Part shown: positions 6,201 through 8,004 of the stretch, one piece after another
Numbering within the stretch: the stretch's first letter is position 1
How the letters are laid out: the number at the start of each line of letters is the position of its first letter
DNA from: Bacteroidota bacterium
GTDB lineage: Bacteria; Bacteroidota; Bacteroidia; Bacteroidales; PUMT01
DNA: 8,004 nucleotides
Direction: 5' to 3'
Assembly (NCBI GenBank): GCA_003567115.1
Contig: PXAP01000146.1
Location: 1-8,004, forward strand
Notes under the pieces: model-generated
The model's database searches: none
Seen by the model: only the letters and a program-made list of their open reading frames with translations
Told to the model about the DNA's origin: nothing
Program-made: the position numbers and the translations under genes

Positions 6201-6650
6201 ATGGATATCACCGTTTTTTCAGACGAATATTTCATGAAAGAGGCCCTCAAAGAGGCAGGAAAAGCAATGGACAGGGATGAGGTACCCGTGGGATCTGTTA
6301 TCGTGGCCAACAACATGATAATTGCCAGGTCACACAACCTCACCGAGACCCTGAACGACACCACTGCCCATGCCGAGATGCAGGCATTCACGGCGGCATC
6401 AGGCTACCTTGGGGGCAAGTGCCTGAACGACTGCGCCCTCTATGTGACACTTGAGCCCTGTACCATGTGTGCCGGGGCGGCATACTGGACCCGCATCGGA
6501 AAAATAGTGTGGGGTGCAGACGATGAAAAGCTGGGCTTTACCCTTACCAACAAAAACCTGCTACACCCCAAAACAGAGATCATAACAGGTGTAATGGAGA
6601 AGGAATGCGCCGCAATGATCAGGGAGTTCTTCCGTGAAAAACGGAAATAG
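6201..6650 (+). CDS. tadA: tRNA-specific adenosine-34 deaminase (TadA)
   Basis: Zinc-dependent deaminase that converts the wobble adenosine 34 of tRNA-Arg(ACG) to inosine in the cytosol, allowing one tRNA to read CGU, CGC and CGA. The product has 149 residues, typical of bacterial TadA. The deaminase signature is complete: H57-A-E59 in TTAHAEMQAF, with H57 as zinc ligand and E59 as proton shuttle, and P86-C87-x2-C90 in TLEPCTMCAGA, with both cysteines as zinc ligands. The early motif DEVPVGSVIV (26-35) and HNL (45-47) also fit TadA and argue against cytidine or guanine deaminases. The start at 6201 (MDITVFSDEYFMKEAL) agrees with Bacteroidota homologues; an alternative at M12 would remove the first part of the N-terminal helix. 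The gene stands alone: aspS diverges upstream, and the next plus-strand gene begins about 480 bp downstream. Confidence 0.95.
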   Translation: MDITVFSDEYFMKEALKEAGKAMDRDEVPVGSVIVANNMIIARSHNLTETLNDTTAHAEMQAFTAASGYLGGKCLNDCALYVTLEPCTMCAGAAYWTRIGKIVWGADDEKLGFTLTNKNLLHPKTEIITGVMEKECAAMIREFFREKRK

Positions 6651-7128
6651 GCCGATATACTGCATTCCACGCATCGCAAAACGAGATTAACTTCACAAGC
6701 TAACATTAATCAGAGGTAACGAAGATGATAACTTAAATTGAATGAAAACTGCAAAAAAGCAGAAAGTCAGTAATAAAATTTAACGTCGGTCAGAATTTTT
6801 TGCCCGATGAAGCATTTTTATTTAACCTGAACGCTGGGCCCTGTATCTTCTTGCCGGCTTATTTTTTGTCCAATAAACCATTTTTATTCAACCCTGAACG
6901 TCATTTTTTTATAATTTTGCATTACATTTATAACGGCCGGGAAGACTTTGAGCCGGGCCGGCAATATTCTCCGATAATTATCCAAATCAAAGTTGACACA
7001 TATAAATCCCTCATGTTATTTTATAACACAAATATACATGTACAAACAACCTGAGGTATCCATGAGCTTGAAAAGCAAGTTTACCATATTGTGAATTAGT
7101 AACATTTTGATAACTTTAATTTGTACGA
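6651..7128. other. AT-rich intergenic stretch without a convincing gene
   Basis: This 478-bp gap between tadA and the next plus-strand gene holds a 40-bp direct repeat (described separately), a tiny CTGC/GCAG hairpin (6749-6762) and a GC-rich patch around 6934-6961. An 84-codon plus-strand frame at 6800-7054 begins inside the first repeat copy. Its Phe/Ile/Tyr-rich product matches no family I recognise and it lacks a start signal, so I do not call it a gene. No tRNA, clear terminator for tadA or strong promoter match for the downstream gene was found. A TTAATTTG at 7116-7123 differs by one base from the -7 consensus but lies too close to the ATG to trust. Confidence 0.4.
6795..6900. repeat. 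pair of 40-bp direct repeats, 66-bp period
   Basis: Copy 1 (6795-6833) and copy 2 (6861-6900) start with ATTTTTTG and end with TGAACG. They share CATTTTTATT in the middle and differ by about five substitutions and one single-base gap, so they are roughly 85% alike. The bases between copies (6834-6860) are not repeated. A weaker, T-rich similarity continues past 6900 but is not convincing as a third copy. There is no gene across the repeat. It may be a local duplication or part of a small dispersed repeat; the function is unknown. Confidence 0.6.
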
Positions 7129-8004
7129 ATGAACCTGTTAAACCTTATTGTACGCGGTATAATTATACCCGCTTTGATTATCGTCCTTTCAGGACACAAT
7201 CCCCTTCAGTCTGCCGAAACTAAAAGGCCTGAAGATTCCGGCCCCGGATTTCACAATACCGGGGTAATTATGACTGATGGCTCCGGTTCAGATGATAAAG
7301 CTCCTGAAGAACCGCGACCTGTCGGGTGGCAGGATGTTGCCGGCTGGAAATATATTCATGGCGGCTCGGTCACCATCTCAAACGACGGCAGCTGGTTTGC
7401 ATACTGGTACAGCCCGAACAAGGGCAATTCGGAACTGGTACTGCAAAGCACCACCGGCGATATCAAAAAGACCTTCCCGATTGGGGAAACCGGGGGCGGT
7501 GCAGGAAATGCGATCGCCTTCAGCCACGATTCCAGATTCGTGGCTTTTATGGTCTATCCCACCGAAGAGGAGAAAGAGAAGGCGGGCCGGGGAGATGCCC
7601 CCGCCAATAAGATGAACCTGATCGATCTGCAGAATGACGAGGAGAGCATATATGAAAATGTGAGGTCGTTCTCATTTTCGGGTGAAAACCCCGAATGGAT
7701 CGCGGTGCACCTGACAACCCCTAAACCTTCACAGGACGATGATGCAGGCAGGGGAACCGACCTGCTGCTTGTTAATCCCCGAAAGGGAAATACTTTTAAT
7801 TTCGGTAATGTATCTGAATTTTCGTTCGACAAAAAGGGCAAATGGCTGGCATGGCTTACTGATGCCCATGGCAAAGCGGGAAACGGGCTGCAGCTGCGCA
7901 ATATGCAAACCGGAGAAGTGATGTCGCCCGAAAGCGACAAGGCTGCATACAGGCGCCTCAACTGGACAAAGGAGGGGGAGGGACTGGCAACGCTGAAAGG
8001 TGAA
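7129..8004 (+). CDS. exported beta-propeller protein, probably S9-family peptidase (3' end outside window)
   Basis: The frame from ATG 7129 stays open to the window end (292 residues). Residues 1 to about 29 look like a Sec signal peptide: a short N-region with R9, a hydrophobic stretch 10-20, and possible cleavage near S28-A29. No lipobox cysteine is present. A polar, acidic linker follows (about 30-63). Then come propeller-type repeats with a recurring S-x-D/G-x-x-x-A pattern: ISNDGSWFAYWYS (83-95), FSHDSRFVAFMVY (131-143), FSFSGENPEWIAVHL (181-195) and FSFDKKGKWLAWLTD (231-245), with another starting at about 277. The GWKYIHGGSVTISNDG region and the order of repeats resemble the N-terminal propeller of large Bacteroidota S9 (prolyl oligopeptidase/dipeptidyl peptidase-like) enzymes, whose alpha/beta-hydrolase domain would lie beyond 8004. 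A catalytic serine therefore cannot be checked, and a non-enzymatic TolB-like propeller remains possible. Likely periplasmic. Confidence 0.75.
   Translation, partial: MNLLNLIVRGIIIPALIIVLSGHNPLQSAETKRPEDSGPGFHNTGVIMTDGSGSDDKAPEEPRPVGWQDVAGWKYIHGGSVTISNDGSWFAYWYSPNKGNSELVLQSTTGDIKKTFPIGETGGGAGNAIAFSHDSRFVAFMVYPTEEEKEKAGRGDAPANKMNLIDLQNDEESIYENVRSFSFSGENPEWIAVHLTTPKPSQDDDAGRGTDLLLVNPRKGNTFNFGNVSEFSFDKKGKWLAWLTDAHGKAGNGLQLRNMQTGEVMSPESDKAAYRRLNWTKEGEGLATLKGE

Noticed and set aside
6990..7035. TTGACA-like sequence followed by AT-rich bases as a promoter for the 7129 gene
   Set aside because: Spacing to any -10-like or TAnnTTTG-like box is poor, and TTGACA is not the Bacteroidota consensus.
6800..7054. 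84-codon plus-strand open frame
   Set aside because: It begins inside a 40-bp direct repeat, is low-complexity and AT-driven, lacks a start signal and matches no family I recognise.
7554..7961. 135-codon minus-strand frame inside the S9-like gene
   Set aside because: It lies wholly opposite the plus-strand propeller frame, which shows repeated family motifs; the minus frame is a shadow rich in Ser and Pro.

Overview
The window looks like ordinary chromosomal DNA from a member of the Bacteroidota, probably Bacteroidales/Marinilabiliales-like. Three signs point there. The yebC promoter fits the Bacteroidota pattern of an upstream TTG plus a TAnnTTTG box. Starts lack clear Shine-Dalgarno sequences. 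The protein sequences (AspRS, MiaB, YebC, TadA and a large secreted S9-type peptidase) are of Bacteroidota type. The genus cannot be determined from the sequence alone.

Layout from left to right: (1) the C-terminal 300 residues of an AbgT-family membrane transporter (+), cut by the window start; (2) a short convergent gap with three degenerate copies of a small hairpin repeat; (3) yebC (-), a YebC/PmpR/TACO1-family translation or regulatory factor, with a recognisable promoter; (4) a divergent gap of about 650 bp with no convincing gene, ending in two GC-rich hairpins that abut the next start codon; (5) miaB (+), the tRNA methylthiotransferase; (6) a degenerate tandem array of about 32-bp units that starts inside the last miaB codons and ends in an unusual double-stem, terminator-like structure; (7) aspS (-), aspartyl-tRNA synthetase; (8) a divergent gap with an 80-bp inverted-repeat element and two small hairpins; (9) tadA (+), the tRNA adenosine-34 deaminase; (10) an AT-rich gap of about 480 bp with a 40-bp direct repeat; (11) the first 292 residues of an exported beta-propeller protein (+), most likely the propeller part of an S9-family (prolyl oligopeptidase-type) peptidase, cut by the window end.

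Four of the six genes serve translation: miaB and tadA modify tRNA anticodon loops, aspS charges tRNA, and yebC is linked to translation of difficult peptide stretches or to regulation. They alternate in orientation, so they are neighbours rather than an operon. No tRNA, rRNA, CRISPR array, insertion sequence or phage gene was found. The genes are housekeeping. The unexplained signal lies in the gaps, above all in the array and interleaved stems between miaB and aspS (about 3942-4160).
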